From a virus, in the IMG/VR virus record IMGVR_UViG_3300025423_000064, positions 1-30,667 of that record: DNA of 30,667 nucleotides; one strand, written 5' to 3'. Below the pieces are notes generated by a model that had not been told where the DNA came from, did no database searches, and worked only from the letters and a program-made list of their open reading frames with translations. Made by a program: the position numbers and the translations under genes. Below are positions 17,296-25,197 of the stretch, in pieces. Position 1 is the stretch's first letter, and every line of letters begins with the position of its first letter.

Positions 17296-18044
17296 TAGTA
17301 GCCCCTCTTACCAAGTCTTCCGCCGCCAAGGAATGTTGACTGCTGTTCGTATTTGGGAATGCCGCGACCACTGTGAATAATGTGGCTTTCACCAAAAGTG
17401 CGAAGGCCCGCCTTGCGACGTTCCATTCGACGTTCGTACTTGCGGAGTTCCGCTTTAACGTCTTCACGACGCCAAGTGTTAGAAGGAATGTTAACCTTTT
17501 TGCGGTCAACTTCTTTTCCTGCGCCTTCAAGCACGTAGACTTTAATAATTTTGTTAGCGATTTTAACAAACGCTGGTGTGATGGTAACAATTTCACGCTT
17601 AGGGTTTTGGCCTAATCCGTGTTGGTGAAACTCACCATAGTTGCGACCATGAGAATAACCCCTGGGCGCTTCCCGGGTTGGGTCAATAATCATCTTTACC
17701 GCTTTAACCCCAACATAATCTAGTTCGGGATTAGATGCGGCTCGAGCAAGATAACCAAAATTCAAAAGGGTTTGGTCGGTGTTTTTGTTTCCGCCCTCAG
17801 AATTGCGATTATACCCTTGCTCCTTGCTAATAGGAGTCCATGCTTTATTAATGCCAAATTCAGGAGCAAAACCGCCATCAAGAAAACGTTGCGCTTCCAT
17901 GAGGCCAAACTCTGCAACAATTGAGTTTAGTGCCGGCTGTGGGTCTTCAAGGCGTTCCTTGATAATGTCAAGCCGGGCTGCAAAATTAGCGAAGTTTTTT
18001 TCCGATTTAGACGTTTTGCCGTAAACAATTGTCTTAACTGGCAT
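17295..18044 (-). CDS. Mu gpG-like tail completion / virion morphogenesis protein
   Basis: A 249-residue neck protein with features of the Mu gpG/P2 gpS tail completion family. Residues about 65-110 read NKAWTPISKEQGYNRNSE, followed by DQTLLNFGYLARAA, matching the W-x-P-h-S and leucine-glycine-x-L positions of that family. Further on, EFHQHGLGQNPKREIVTI matches the HQ-G...P-R-x-hh element. The C-terminus is very basic (ERRMERRKAGLRTFG). The start is ATG 18,044, sharing one base with the upstream TAA (TAATG); an upstream ATG at 18,059 would overlap the connector gene by 16 bases and is less likely. Confidence 0.72.
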   Translation of the reverse strand: MPVKTIVYGKTSKSEKNFANFAARLDIIKERLEDPQPALNSIVAEFGLMEAQRFLDGGFAPEFGINKAWTPISKEQGYNRNSEGGNKNTDQTLLNFGYLARAASNPELDYVGVKAVKMIIDPTREAPRGYSHGRNYGEFHQHGLGQNPKREIVTITPAFVKIANKIIKVYVLEGAGKEVDRKKVNIPSNTWRREDVKAELRKYERRMERRKAGLRTFGESHIIHSGRGIPKYEQQSTFLGGGRLGKRGY

Positions 18045-18730
18045 TAACCACGTACCCAAGGCCCAATTAGACTGTTAATTTGCTTGTCTATGTCGTCAAG
18101 GTTCATCTCGCGACGGGTTTGTGGTTCAAATTCAAGCATAATAAATTTAGCGGCTTGGAACAAGCACGCACGTCGCAATGACGGTGGAATGCCGTTTGTA
18201 TAACCGCCGTCATAAACAACTTCAATTCGTGAGCCCTCGGGGGCAAATGTACCTAGTCGAATCCAAACGTGACCGTCGGTTACGTCTGGGCCGCGGACGC
18301 CACCATGATTAAAGTCAATTGGCTGGTAGTCACCATAGGTACGGTAAATGGTCATGGACTGAATGTTGTAAGTCCATAGTTCAGGGTATGCCGGCGCGTG
18401 CTGGTCAAGCCAAAAGTGGCGGACGAGCGTTGAGGCGCCAAGTGCAATAGCCTGTGACATGCCCAATGAACCAAAAATGTCCATCGGCATGTCGGCGTTG
18501 TTGCCGTACTCACCTGGGTCAATCCCAAAGAGACGGTCTTGGTAAATGTGCCCCTTGAAAGGAGCAAGACGACGACCTGTAAGGTCTTCAAGGTGGGCAG
18601 TTGCCTCAACAAGAATGTCCGCAATAGTTGTCGCATCCAAGTCAACAACCAATTCAGGATAGCGCTTTGAGAACTCGGCAACCGTGGCAAGAGCAACGGG
18701 GTCCGAATATTGTGACCCGTTATTTGCCAT
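18044..18730 (-). CDS. Head-tail connector (adaptor) protein
   Basis: A 228-residue protein in the place of the head-tail adaptor (HK97 gp6/SPP1 gp15-like). The N-terminal part is helical and matches the adaptor plan: VAEFSKRYPELVVDL, TIADILVEATAHLEDLTGRRLAPF. The C-terminal part has IRLGTFAPEGSRIEVVYDGGYTNGIPPSLRRACLFQAAKFI, where the YDGGY...P..lr.A pattern is common to these adaptors. The middle region (TYNIQSMTIYRTYGDYQP) is a beta insertion. It forms the ring beneath the portal. It lies seven bases after the preceding gene. Confidence 0.78.
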   Translation of the reverse strand: MANNGSQYSDPVALATVAEFSKRYPELVVDLDATTIADILVEATAHLEDLTGRRLAPFKGHIYQDRLFGIDPGEYGNNADMPMDIFGSLGMSQAIALGASTLVRHFWLDQHAPAYPELWTYNIQSMTIYRTYGDYQPIDFNHGGVRGPDVTDGHVWIRLGTFAPEGSRIEVVYDGGYTNGIPPSLRRACLFQAAKFIMLEFEPQTRREMNLDDIDKQINSLIGPWVRG

Positions 18731-18737
18731 GGTATAC

Positions 18738-19046
18738 CTATTCCTTTGTTGCGCGTCGCTTAGTTGGTGATGTTGCTTCTAAGGCATCTGAGAGGTCGTC
18801 TCCGACCTTCTCTTCAGCGGCAGGTGCCTCGGGGGCTGCCTTTTTGGTAACGACCTTTTCGACCGCTTCCTTTACTTCTTCTTCGGCCTTCTTCAATTCT
18901 TTTTCAACAACGAAGAATAGTTTTCCGGGAATGGCAAGAAGTTCTTGGGCCAACTGAGGGTGAATCTCAATGGCGCCTTCCGCTCCTGCTTTTTCCCAAA
19001 CCAGTCCGGCAGCGCCGCCTGGCTCGTTCTTTGCAAGCAAAGTCAT
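18738..19046 (-). CDS. Small protein downstream of capsid gene, unknown function
   Basis: A 102-residue protein of unknown function. The start is ATG 19,046, because GAAAGG lies seven bases before it; the longer frame to 19,109 would pass through the GC-rich hairpin. Residues 1-48 form a small folded part (MTLLAKNEPGGAAGLVWEKA). Residues 48-68 are a Lys/Glu coiled-coil (EKELKKAEEEVKEAVEKVV), followed by an Ala/Pro/Glu-rich tail ending KRRATKE. Its position right after the capsid gene is often taken by a decoration or head-stabilising protein, but no motif proves this. Confidence 0.78.
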   Translation of the reverse strand: MTLLAKNEPGGAAGLVWEKAGAEGAIEIHPQLAQELLAIPGKLFFVVEKELKKAEEEVKEAVEKVVTKKAAPEAPAAEEKVGDDLSDALEATSPTKRRATKE

Positions 19047-19072
19047 TTTAAACCTTTCGGGAAATCCAGCGC

Positions 19073-19107
19073 GGCGGGCGGGGGAGGAACGAGGGGCCCC
19101 GCCCGCC
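19073..19107 (-). terminator. GC-rich 11-bp hairpin downstream of capsid gene
   Basis: GGCGGGCGGGG (19,073-19,083) pairs perfectly with CCCCGCCCGCC (19,097-19,107), with a 13-base loop. No U-run follows on the minus strand. It could protect the 3' end of capsid mRNA or partly terminate transcription. It sits between the capsid gene and the next ribosome site. Confidence 0.5.
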
Positions 19108-19144
19108 ACACTAGAATTGTGTGCTACTTAAACCGTAACCACAC

Positions 19145-19163
19145 GTTGACTAAATTAGTCAAC
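19145..19163. repeat. 9-bp inverted repeat spanning capsid stop codon
   Basis: GTTGACTAA (19,145-19,153) and TTAGTCAAC (19,155-19,163) are perfect complements around a single central base. The element includes the capsid TAA. With the GC-rich hairpin 44 bases further downstream it makes a structured 3' end to the capsid message. Confidence 0.6.
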
Positions 19164-20702
19164 AATGAAGTTAGGCGTGTACGACGTGTTGGTAGGCAGG
19201 ATGCCGTTACCAGCGGTGCTGTCGAGAGCAGCCTTGACATTAGCCAAGCGACCGATGTACTTCGGAGCGCGAACGGCGAGCGTGGTGTCCGCAACGAATG
19301 CGAACGGCAGGCTGTCGGGCGAAGCAGTGGTCGGGAACACGTTCACTGGCTGCATCTCACGGACGTGAGGACGAACGATGTAGTTCGGGTCACGTGACAT
19401 GAGGTAGATGCTCTGCTCACCGTTGGCGGTCAGAGGGTTCAGGCCAGTGTTGGCGTAGAAGTAGCCCGATGAGGCGGACGTAGCGTGCGTGCCGTCAGTT
19501 GCAACAAGGCCAGCGCCGTTGTCCACAATCTGAGTGACAGGCCAGATGTTGCCCGACGAGTCGAGGTAGTTGGCGTCAACCATACCGACGAGGGTGTAGG
19601 CCGTGTTGGCAGGCGACGAACCGGTAGCGCGGTACACCTTGTAGTGGGTAGGCTGAGCGCCTTCAGGACCAACTGGGGTCGAGAAGGTCAGCGTAACGTT
19701 ACCGGCACCAGCAAGAGTTGCGGTAGCGGCGGTCGAGCCCTGGATTTCACCGAAGCGAGCGATAACTGCCGACACAACGTAGTTGTATGTAGCAGCGGCA
19801 AGCGTACCAGTAGCAGTCGAGCCAGTTGCAACAACTGTGACCATCTTGTTGGTACGAGGCGAAAGGAAGGACGACTTCACGATTGGAACGCCACGGTATG
19901 TGGGAACAATCAAACCGGAAGAAATCTCAACCTGGTCGACAAAGCGCTGCTGGTTGATGAGCAACTGCGACAGACGGCTGTTAGCAGCGGGGGACATGAC
20001 GAACATCCACTCCGAGTTCTCGACGGGCTCAGCGACGTTCGATTCAACGAGGTCGATGAGGAGGTCAAGACCACCAAGTGAAAGTTGAGCGCCACCAGCG
20101 TTGATAGCGTTCTGGTCTACGCCGTCAGTCCACGGGCTGTAGTTGGGAGCACCCCAACCGGCTGTGCCCGAAGCGCCGCCGTAGTTGTCAATTGTTCCGC
20201 CACCGATGCCCTGTGTAGGACCGCCGGTTGGGGACGAAGTAAATGATGCACAGATGACGTCAAGACCGTCAAACTGAGGGTATGGGCCCTTTGTTGTGGG
20301 CAGTTCAGCACCCCAGATAAGCGCCGTTTCCATGTCCCAGTACAAACCACGGGCAGCGCCCTCGATTTCACGGGCACGGAGGTCACCAATCAGGTCTGCG
20401 GTAACAGCCTGTGAGTAACCCGTGACAGCACCAACGCTTTGGAGCAGACGAATCTGAAAGTTCTCCTGGGCGTAGTTAGAGGTTGAAACAGCGCGAGCAC
20501 CACCGTCGGTGACAAAGCCACCAGAAGGCAACTGTGTGCGCTTGTTGAAGTAGTAAACTGTTGAGCCCCACTTGACCGTAGGCAGTGCGCGGACCAGTGG
20601 CGCGTAGCGGCGCTGGTACTCGAGCAATACAGGGTCAATTTGCTTCTGTACGAGTGCAGCAGCACCCGCGGCAGTAAGGGCCTCTTCCAAATCGTTAGCC
20701 AT
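19155..20702 (-). CDS. Major capsid protein with inserted Fn3-like domain
   Basis: Major capsid protein of 515 residues, HK97-fold type. The N-terminal arm is helical (LEEALTAAGAAALVQKQIDP). The core includes TVKWGSTVYYFNKRTQLPSGGF, IRLLQSVGAVTGYSQAVTADL, IEGAARGLYWDMETALIWGAE and VMSPAANSRLSQLLINQQRF, then VPTYRGVPIVKSSFL. Residues about 287-380 are an inserted Fn3/Ig-like module (TYNYVVSAVIARFGEIQGST, THYKVYRATGSSPANTAYTL), after which the capsid fold resumes (FVADTTLAVRAPKYIGRL). ATG at 20,702 follows AAGGAG. The neighbour upstream is the protease-scaffold, as expected. The insert should display on the outer shell surface and may replace a separate decoration protein. Confidence 0.93.
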   Translation of the reverse strand: MANDLEEALTAAGAAALVQKQIDPVLLEYQRRYAPLVRALPTVKWGSTVYYFNKRTQLPSGGFVTDGGARAVSTSNYAQENFQIRLLQSVGAVTGYSQAVTADLIGDLRAREIEGAARGLYWDMETALIWGAELPTTKGPYPQFDGLDVICASFTSSPTGGPTQGIGGGTIDNYGGASGTAGWGAPNYSPWTDGVDQNAINAGGAQLSLGGLDLLIDLVESNVAEPVENSEWMFVMSPAANSRLSQLLINQQRFVDQVEISSGLIVPTYRGVPIVKSSFLSPRTNKMVTVVATGSTATGTLAAATYNYVVSAVIARFGEIQGSTAATATLAGAGNVTLTFSTPVGPEGAQPTHYKVYRATGSSPANTAYTLVGMVDANYLDSSGNIWPVTQIVDNGAGLVATDGTHATSASSGYFYANTGLNPLTANGEQSIYLMSRDPNYIVRPHVREMQPVNVFPTTASPDSLPFAFVADTTLAVRAPKYIGRLANVKAALDSTAGNGILPTNTSYTPNFIVD

Positions 20703-20752
20703 GGCTAATTCTCCTTAAATATTTTGGATAGGTTGGTTGGGTAATACTTTGC

Positions 20753-21346
20753 TTAGTAGCCGCGGTCGGCTTGGGCAAACTTGTGTGCAAAGAATGGAGT
20801 CGAGCCCCATGCCTCTGCCTGAACCTTACGGAAGGCTGAAGAGTTCATCTCAGCCAACTTGCGAGGGTCCAGTTCCTCCGACTCTGACAAGTCAGAGGCG
20901 TCGTTTCCTACTGAACCGCTGGTTGCGAAGCCCTTACGGAAGGTCTGGCCCCCGTTGCGGTACGTCTCAACAGCGCTTTGCTTAGCAGCGGCAACAGCCT
21001 CAGTAGCGGCCTTAGAGGCGGCTTCTGCAATCATTGCGGCAACTTGTTCAGCGGTAAATGTGTTTTCGCTCACGGTGTTCTCCTGTGATTCGATAGATTC
21101 TTCAGCAGCAACCTCGGCGGCAGGCTCCTCGGCAGCGGGCTCTTCAGCAGGTGCTTCAGCGGCCTCTTCCTCGGGAGCAACCTCGGCGGTTACTTCTTCT
21201 TCGGGTGTTGATTCGACAGGCTTAAGCGCAGCAGCAATGATGCTGGCAAAGGCCATAAGGTCTGCGTCGGTCAGGGTGCGGGTAGCGGTTGATTCAAGCG
21301 CAATTTCCTCAGCCGGAGCCTCAGCAGTAGTCTGGTCGTCAGTCAT
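20753..21346 (-). CDS. Internal in-frame scaffold protein start (candidate)
   Basis: Inside the protease gene, ATG at 21,346 (residue Met548) is preceded by AGGAGGAAGT (21,360-21,351), a strong ribosome site at good spacing. The product would be 197 residues, exactly the acidic Ala/Glu-rich coiled part after the zinc ribbons. Lambda C/Nu3 uses the same nested arrangement to make excess scaffold. The Glu codons that create the site are also coding, so chance cannot be ruled out. Confidence 0.55.
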   Translation of the reverse strand: MTDDQTTAEAPAEEIALESTATRTLTDADLMAFASIIAAALKPVESTPEEEVTAEVAPEEEAAEAPAEEPAAEEPAAEVAAEESIESQENTVSENTFTAEQVAAMIAEAASKAATEAVAAAKQSAVETYRNGGQTFRKGFATSGSVGNDASDLSESEELDPRKLAEMNSSAFRKVQAEAWGSTPFFAHKFAQADRGY

Positions 21347-22987
21347 AGTGACTTCCTCCTCTGTTTGGGTTAGGGCATCGTCGCTTGACTCTGCCTGTGG
21401 TACGGGGTCCCCGCAAGTGGGGCAATACATGGCGTCCTGCGGAGTTGATGCTCCACAAGTGCCGCAGCCAAGCGCATCTGTTGCCGGTGAGGCAGGCAGA
21501 AGTGCTCCGCACATGTGACAGTGGACGGCGCCTTCGTAGCATTCACAGCCACACTCAGCGCACTCCATGTTGTTGTCGTCTATTTTATACATTTCGTCTT
21601 CCGGTCCCATGCCCCCAGCGTCGCCGGTTGCATCTACCTGTGACCAATCAGGCTTAGATAGGTAAATGTCTCCGTCGTCATCTGGGTCAATTGCGTGCAT
21701 TGCTGCAATGGCTCCAAAAGCGATTCGGTTAGCAACCGTCTTCAACTGGTGAGGGTCTGTTGCGTAACCGGTAATGCTGATGCTGTCGTCGTCGTTGACA
21801 AGAGCAATTGAGGCGTAAGCCTCGAGAACTTGTTGAATGTCAAAAGCAAGCGCTTCTTGCTCGCTGACAATGTTGATGCCAAACTTCTTGGCGGCTGACT
21901 TGATGCGCGTCTTAATGCGAGCAAGTTGAGCGGCGGTGTAGAGATTGGCGTTGTCACCTTGATTGATGTAAGACCAAGCGGCGCGAACGTGCGCGGCGGT
22001 GTTAATTGGGTAACGCTTCTTCTTGTCCTTCTGGTAACCAGGGTCGGCGTAGTCAACATCGCCGTAAGGCTTTGAAGCGTCCTTCTCGTCTGCCAGTTGC
22101 TCAAGAGCAGAGAAACGCTCAACAACTTCTACGTCTTCAATGGATTCGTAGATTGCGTGTCGGTCGTAGGATTCCGAAAGTTCAGCGTACTGAATCTCCG
22201 CGCCTTCAACGCCGGGGCTGTTTGTAAAGTCAATGCCGTGGACAGCAAGGTCGTCGGCTGTGGTGGCTTCTTCGCCGTCTGTGTGAAGCGTAGAACGGGG
22301 CTCGCCCATCCACTCACCTCGGATTGAAACACCCTTGATGAACTGACCGGCAGCCAAGTTAGCAACGTCACGACCATGAGCCGTGTTGGCAATCTCTGCT
22401 TCAAAAGCGGCTGAACCGTCAGGCAAAAGATTAACCTTTGTAATACGACCAACGGTTGAGGTTGCGTCGTCTTTAAAGGCGGCAGCGTGGCTTGTAGCCA
22501 TGTTCAGAGGCATTCCCTCGCCCTTGAGCAAGTGCTGATTCATGCGCTCAACAGCCTTAGCAATGTTGTTCTTCGTGTAAAGACGACGGTTCTTAGACAC
22601 GCCAGGCTTTAGAAAAATGCCACGAATTACTGCGGCTTTTGTTGAGGCCATTTCCGAAATCTCCTGAGATTCTTTGGCGTTAAGTTTCTTCATAATTCCA
22701 TTGACCCAAGAACGACCAGCATCTCCGCCCCAGCCAAGCCACGCAATGTAACCGGCAGATGGGTTGGACTGATTAGCCCAGTCTTTGCCCTTTTTGTCAA
22801 CTTCGTGACGAGCAAAGTAAGAGTGCATGCGTTTAATGGTATCGGCGGAAATATTCTTGCCATTGGACAAGTCTCGAGCGCGCGCAACGCCAACAGCGGT
22901 CATACCACGACCGTGTTCCTTGCGGAGTTCCAGCGAGCGCGCTGCGTTCTTTCTAACTTGTTCCGGTGGCGAAAAACCGTCTGCCAT
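20753..22987 (-). CDS. Prohead protease - DUF6582-like - double zinc ribbon - scaffold fusion
   Basis: A 744-residue multidomain head assembly protein. Residues 1-105 match a region common in actinophage head proteins (PPEQVRKNAARSLELRKEHG, VARARDLSNGKNIS, RMHSYFARHE). Residues about 115-260 are a T4 gp21-like prohead serine protease with candidate catalytic His167 (ATSHAAAF) and Ser221 (IKGVSIRGEW). Residues about 321-370 resemble the phage DUF6582 helical region (KKRYPINTAAHVRAAWSYIN). Residues about 473-527 form two zinc ribbons (CAECGCEC, CHMCGALL, CGTCGAS, CPTCGDP). Residues 548-744 are an acidic Ala/Glu-rich scaffold ending with a capsid-binding-like tail. It would cleave the scaffold and capsid after assembly. 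The zinc ribbon pair between protease and scaffold is unusual. Confidence 0.85.
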   Translation of the reverse strand: MADGFSPPEQVRKNAARSLELRKEHGRGMTAVGVARARDLSNGKNISADTIKRMHSYFARHEVDKKGKDWANQSNPSAGYIAWLGWGGDAGRSWVNGIMKKLNAKESQEISEMASTKAAVIRGIFLKPGVSKNRRLYTKNNIAKAVERMNQHLLKGEGMPLNMATSHAAAFKDDATSTVGRITKVNLLPDGSAAFEAEIANTAHGRDVANLAAGQFIKGVSIRGEWMGEPRSTLHTDGEEATTADDLAVHGIDFTNSPGVEGAEIQYAELSESYDRHAIYESIEDVEVVERFSALEQLADEKDASKPYGDVDYADPGYQKDKKKRYPINTAAHVRAAWSYINQGDNANLYTAAQLARIKTRIKSAAKKFGINIVSEQEALAFDIQQVLEAYASIALVNDDDSISITGYATDPHQLKTVANRIAFGAIAAMHAIDPDDDGDIYLSKPDWSQVDATGDAGGMGPEDEMYKIDDNNMECAECGCECYEGAVHCHMCGALLPASPATDALGCGTCGASTPQDAMYCPTCGDPVPQAESSDDALTQTEEEVTMTDDQTTAEAPAEEIALESTATRTLTDADLMAFASIIAAALKPVESTPEEEVTAEVAPEEEAAEAPAEEPAAEEPAAEVAAEESIESQENTVSENTFTAEQVAAMIAEAASKAATEAVAAAKQSAVETYRNGGQTFRKGFATSGSVGNDASDLSESEELDPRKLAEMNSSAFRKVQAEAWGSTPFFAHKFAQADRGY

Positions 22988-23006
22988 AATTTACCTTAAA
23001 TTTTAT

Positions 23007-23519
23007 TTACAGCGGTACAAACTTGTTCCCGTGTCCACGCCATTTGTGAATGTGGTGAAATCTTTTTGAACGCTTTGTAAGATTGCTTTTAAACGAAGGT
23101 TTCCTTGCGGTCCCCCAAGCAGTTCTTTGCATGTAGCGCCCAGGGGCAATATCGCCCTTAAATTTTCTAAACTTACCGTTGATGCTTGGTTTTTTGATTT
23201 TGGCTTTTTGGTGAAAAGCCATCCAACGAACACCAACTGCGTGTTGCTTAATGCTAGCCAAGTAATACTCGCCATAAACGTGATTACGGGCAAGATTGCC
23301 TCGGAAAGTAGCACTCTCGTGATTGCGTGCCATTGATTTGGCCGCACTGGTTTTGTGGTAATAACCTTTGGCCGCACGGGCTTTAATTAGGTTGTTACGC
23401 TCTGCCGTTAACTGCGCGTACGTTTGGCTCCCAGCCGGATAACGATAGTGCGTTGCGAACGCACCTGCCTGTCCCATGTAGCCAGCGTGATAAACCTTTG
23501 GCGATGGGTACTGGCCCAT
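23007..23519 (-). CDS. Very basic protein between portal and protease, unknown function
   Basis: A 170-residue protein that I do not recognise. It is strongly basic, with many Lys, Arg, His and Tyr (KKPSINGKFRKFKGD, LTKRSKRFHHIHKWRGHG), and has few acidic residues. The N-terminus has YHAGYMGQAGAFATHYRYPAG; the middle has a helix AQLTAERNNLIKARAAKGYY. No membrane segment or nuclease motif is seen. It occupies the slot where a MuF-like or minor head protein often lies. Its charge suits binding of packaged DNA or an internal capsid role, which is inference. The start is one base after the stop of the 43-residue gene. Confidence 0.8.
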   Translation of the reverse strand: MGQYPSPKVYHAGYMGQAGAFATHYRYPAGSQTYAQLTAERNNLIKARAAKGYYHKTSAAKSMARNHESATFRGNLARNHVYGEYYLASIKQHAVGVRWMAFHQKAKIKKPSINGKFRKFKGDIAPGRYMQRTAWGTARKPSFKSNLTKRSKRFHHIHKWRGHGNKFVPL

Positions 23520-23520
23520 A

Positions 23521-23652
23521 TTATCCTACTTCTTTTGGAACCAATGCTGCTGCTCGAGCGGCTGTAAGGCCGAGGAAAGGAACAACAGGCTCGCCTTCGT
23601 TGTAAAAAGGTTTGCCATCTAACTCAATGGGAGTCTGATTATTCGTCGTCAC
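23521..23652 (-). CDS. 43-residue protein between portal and basic protein
   Basis: A very short gene starting at GTG 23,652, 14 bases inside the portal end, and stopping at TAA one base before the next ATG. AAGGGA lies 8-9 bases upstream. The translation (first residues MTTNNQTPIELDGKPFYNEG, last LVPKEVG) has no lysine-rich or membrane character. It fills the gap between two genes exactly, which supports it being real. The function is unknown. Confidence 0.65.
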   Translation of the reverse strand: MTTNNQTPIELDGKPFYNEGEPVVPFLGLTAARAAALVPKEVG

Positions 23653-25183
23653 TGTCGTCTTCCCTTAGGAATTTGGCAAAGGCCGTTTCTGAACCCTTGG
23701 GAGTTTTTGGTGCGCCCATCGGGGTTGCCGCCTGCTTAGTCTTTTTTGACGAGGGGCTTACCGCAGACTTTGGCGTTTTTGCTCCGGCGCCGTCGGGGGC
23801 ACCGGGATTTGTGTTTGGCAACTGAGGCATGTTCATGGTGCCGCCCTGCGACCGAACCACTGCAAGGTTTGCAGCAGACAGGTCGCTAAGGTCAGCCCAA
23901 AGAACCATGTTCTGACGGTCAATAAGAACCGCGTCATCGCCACCCTTAACAGGAGGTTCGCCAATGTCTGAGCGAGCCTTGTTAAGAGTCCAAGTACCGT
24001 TACGGATACGCTGGTCACGAATAAGTTCAATAACTTCGTCGTCTCGCCAGTCGACTACACCGAACTTGATAACCCAGTCGGTAATGCCGTAAGCCTGATA
24101 AAGAAGCGCAAACGAAAACTTTTCAAGAACTAGTTCCTGAATTGGACCAACAGTGTTGACGCGGAACGTCTTGTCCTGCTGGGTTCCCGTTCCACCACCA
24201 AGGTTACCGGCTTCAATAACGCCGACTTTTGAAGGCGGAACACCGTAGCCAGAAAGAATCTCGTCACGGCGTTGCTGAAGGGTGTTGAGCCAGTTGTTAA
24301 TTTGGTTTGAGCCCATTTCGGTGACGACCGCGCCACCCTTGGTTTCAAACAAGTTACCAATGTTTCTAGCACCCAAGTTACGAATTGCGTATTGTTGCTG
24401 TAGTTTGCGCATCTCTGCTTCAGGCAGGGCAATGGGCCAGTCAACGTGCGCACGCAGAGGGTCACCGCGCTTCATTGTCTCTTTGACAAGTGCAGCAGTA
24501 AACAACCACGAAGTAATTGGAAGAATGTTCTTTTGCGTTGGCGATACACCGTACAAGGTTGAGCCGGGGGAGTCAAACTTAACGTGAATAACTTCGTTGG
24601 GCTTAAACTTTGCTTCACGGTTTGTGGCGGTTTTTTGGTAGTAGCCATTGACAACGCCATGCTCGTTAGCAAGAACAGTCATTGTTGTTGGGTCAAGCGG
24701 GTACAGCGCAACTGGCTCGCCCATAACCCAAACAACTTCGGTGAACGAGTCACCAAAAATCATAAGGTCAGTAATAATCTGACGCATCAACTGTCGAATG
24801 TCGTCTTGTGGGTTGACATACTTGAGAAGTTGCTGGACCTTTTTAACGTCTTCTGGCGCGTCTGGCGTCTTGGTCGGGCCGGTCATGCCGCCTTCGTAAG
24901 CAACCTCGAGGCCACCAGCGGTAGCGGTGCGCGCAATGGTGTCTACGGAAGCAGACGACCATGGGCAGGCCAAGTACGCTTGAAGCAATTGCTGCATAAA
25001 CGTGGCGCGGTCAAGGGTTCCAGCGGTTACGTTTTCGCCGGGGTTAACCTCGGTTGAGCCGCCAATAGGAACACCAGTGGCGTAGCCTGCTCGCTTTGGA
25101 GAACTCTTAGGGCGTGCCTCTAGAATCTCTTCAAAGGCGCTCGCGGCCTCCTCAAGTCCCCTCTTAAATGATGTAATAGCCAT
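23639..25183 (-). CDS. Portal protein
   Basis: The portal forms the dodecameric ring at the packaging vertex. The 514-residue chain shows the family pattern: AYLACPWSSASVDTIARTA, LRQ-like helix PQDDIRQLMRQIITDLMIFG, DSFTEVVWVMGEPVALYPLD, FKPNEVIHVKFDSPGSTLYG and LQQRRDEILSGYGVPPSKVG. The C-terminal 80 residues are disordered and Pro/Lys-rich, ending REDDSDDE. It follows TerL by 14 bases. The start at ATG 25,183 has only a weak AGAAAG ribosome site. Confidence 0.92.
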   Translation of the reverse strand: MAITSFKRGLEEAASAFEEILEARPKSSPKRAGYATGVPIGGSTEVNPGENVTAGTLDRATFMQQLLQAYLACPWSSASVDTIARTATAGGLEVAYEGGMTGPTKTPDAPEDVKKVQQLLKYVNPQDDIRQLMRQIITDLMIFGDSFTEVVWVMGEPVALYPLDPTTMTVLANEHGVVNGYYQKTATNREAKFKPNEVIHVKFDSPGSTLYGVSPTQKNILPITSWLFTAALVKETMKRGDPLRAHVDWPIALPEAEMRKLQQQYAIRNLGARNIGNLFETKGGAVVTEMGSNQINNWLNTLQQRRDEILSGYGVPPSKVGVIEAGNLGGGTGTQQDKTFRVNTVGPIQELVLEKFSFALLYQAYGITDWVIKFGVVDWRDDEVIELIRDQRIRNGTWTLNKARSDIGEPPVKGGDDAVLIDRQNMVLWADLSDLSAANLAVVRSQGGTMNMPQLPNTNPGAPDGAGAKTPKSAVSPSSKKTKQAATPMGAPKTPKGSETAFAKFLREDDSDDE

Positions 25184-25197
25184 GTGGTTATCTTTCT

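Noticed and set aside
19485-20081. 198-residue plus-strand frame opposite the capsid gene
   Set aside because: It is antisense to a clear capsid gene, has no ribosome site and has an Arg/Ser/Val-rich shadow composition.
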